Shown: positions 63,554-64,000 of the stretch, piece after piece | How the letters are laid out: each line of letters begins with the position of its first letter | Numbering within the stretch: the stretch's first letter is position 1 | Assembly (NCBI RefSeq): GCF_027580225.2 | Contig: NC_073351.2 | Location: 5,498,501 to 5,562,500 of the forward strand | DNA length: 64,000 nucleotides | From: Misgurnus anguillicaudatus | Taxonomy: Eukaryota; Chordata; Actinopteri; Cypriniformes; Cobitidae | Direction: 5' to 3' | The notes under the pieces: generated by a model | Told to the model about the DNA's origin: nothing | Databases searched by the model: none | Seen by the model: the letters and a program-made list of their open reading frames with translations, nothing else | Program-made: the position numbers and the translations under genes

Positions 63554-64000
63554 GATTCCATGATGCCATGTATCTGATCAAGATGTCCAGCATAAAAATA
63601 GGCCCACAACATTAAAGATACAGCAGTATATTTCATTTTACACATGGGGTAAATTTTACCCCACTAATTTTGAGTTTTTGCTGCTAAAAAAAGCTATTTT
63701 TTGTTTCATCTGACCATATAACCCATCCCATTTGAAGTTCAAGTAGTGTAAGTTACTTTTCAAATGTTCTATGGTCAGATGAAGCAAAAATAATAGCTTT
63801 TTTAGCAGCAAAATCTCAACATTAGTTTGGTGCACACAGGGGTAAAATGTACACCATGTGTAAAATGAAATATACTGCTGTATCTTAAATGTTGTGGGCC
63901 TATTTTTCTGCTGAAGGTCCTGGACATCTTGATCAGATCCATGGCATCATGGATTCTATGAAATACCAACAGATAAAAAATCTAAACCTGACTGTCCCTG
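63554..64000. mobile_element. head-to-head Tc1-like fragments (large inverted repeat)
   Basis: Left arm GATGCCATGTATCTGATCAA and GGCCCACAACATTAAAGATA; right arm TTGATCAGATCCATGGCATC and ATGTTGTGGGCC. The centre is near 63745 with TTTCATCTGACCATA facing TATGGTCAGATGAA. The two arms are copies of the same transposase region (FYGQMKQK and WHHGFYEIPT in fragments) pointing outward. The right copy runs off the window. Confidence 0.7.

Overview
This window is vertebrate nuclear DNA from a teleost fish, most likely a cypriniform or close otophysan. It shows split genes with GT-AG introns, many Tc1-like, hAT and TTAA-target DNA transposons, a DANA-like tRNA-derived SINE and abundant microsatellites. 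No rRNA gene, functional tRNA gene, CRISPR array or prokaryotic feature was seen.

The only host protein-coding gene I can support is on the minus strand and fills almost the whole window. It is dmxl2 (rabconnectin-3 alpha, DmX-like 2), the giant WD-repeat regulator of V-ATPase assembly. I could place 45 coding exons, from 62047 (first exon in the window) down to the stop codon at 3371-3373. Splice phases agree across every junction. Together the exons encode about 3036 residues. The start codon and roughly the first 30 residues lie beyond position 64000. The N-terminal WD-repeat half is encoded at about 51-62 kb. The central RAVE/Rav1-type region is at 29-47 kb, the acidic linker at 18-28 kb and the C-terminal WD propeller at 3.4-17 kb. 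Two in-frame symmetric exons, 66 bp at 17809 and 150 bp at 27490, are candidates for alternative splicing.

The introns are crowded with mobile elements, and many have target-site duplications (TSDs) readable directly from the sequence. These include a Tc1-like relic at 1-1206 broken by a second repeat, hAT-type elements at 3716, 6809, 9464, 10469, 43160, 52739, 58121 and 60523, and a nested stack at 13033-16784. In that stack one hAT contains another, which contains a third element, which contains a 5'-truncated L1-type LINE. Other elements are a Tc1-like element at 25547-26546, TTAA-target elements at 18496, 21017, 23705, 24371, 34814, 41046 and 55060, and a second Tc1-like relic near 56 kb with an internal insertion. 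The right edge holds Tc1-like fragments arranged head to head around a SINE. The intron at 47.7-50.8 kb holds a CAGA-based minisatellite of about 2.8 kb. Its long cysteine-rich open frames are a repeat artefact, not genes.

I looked for a novel gene system and found none. The points worth following up are the two symmetric dmxl2 exons, the minisatellite, the nested transposon stack, and repeats lying very close to splice sites.
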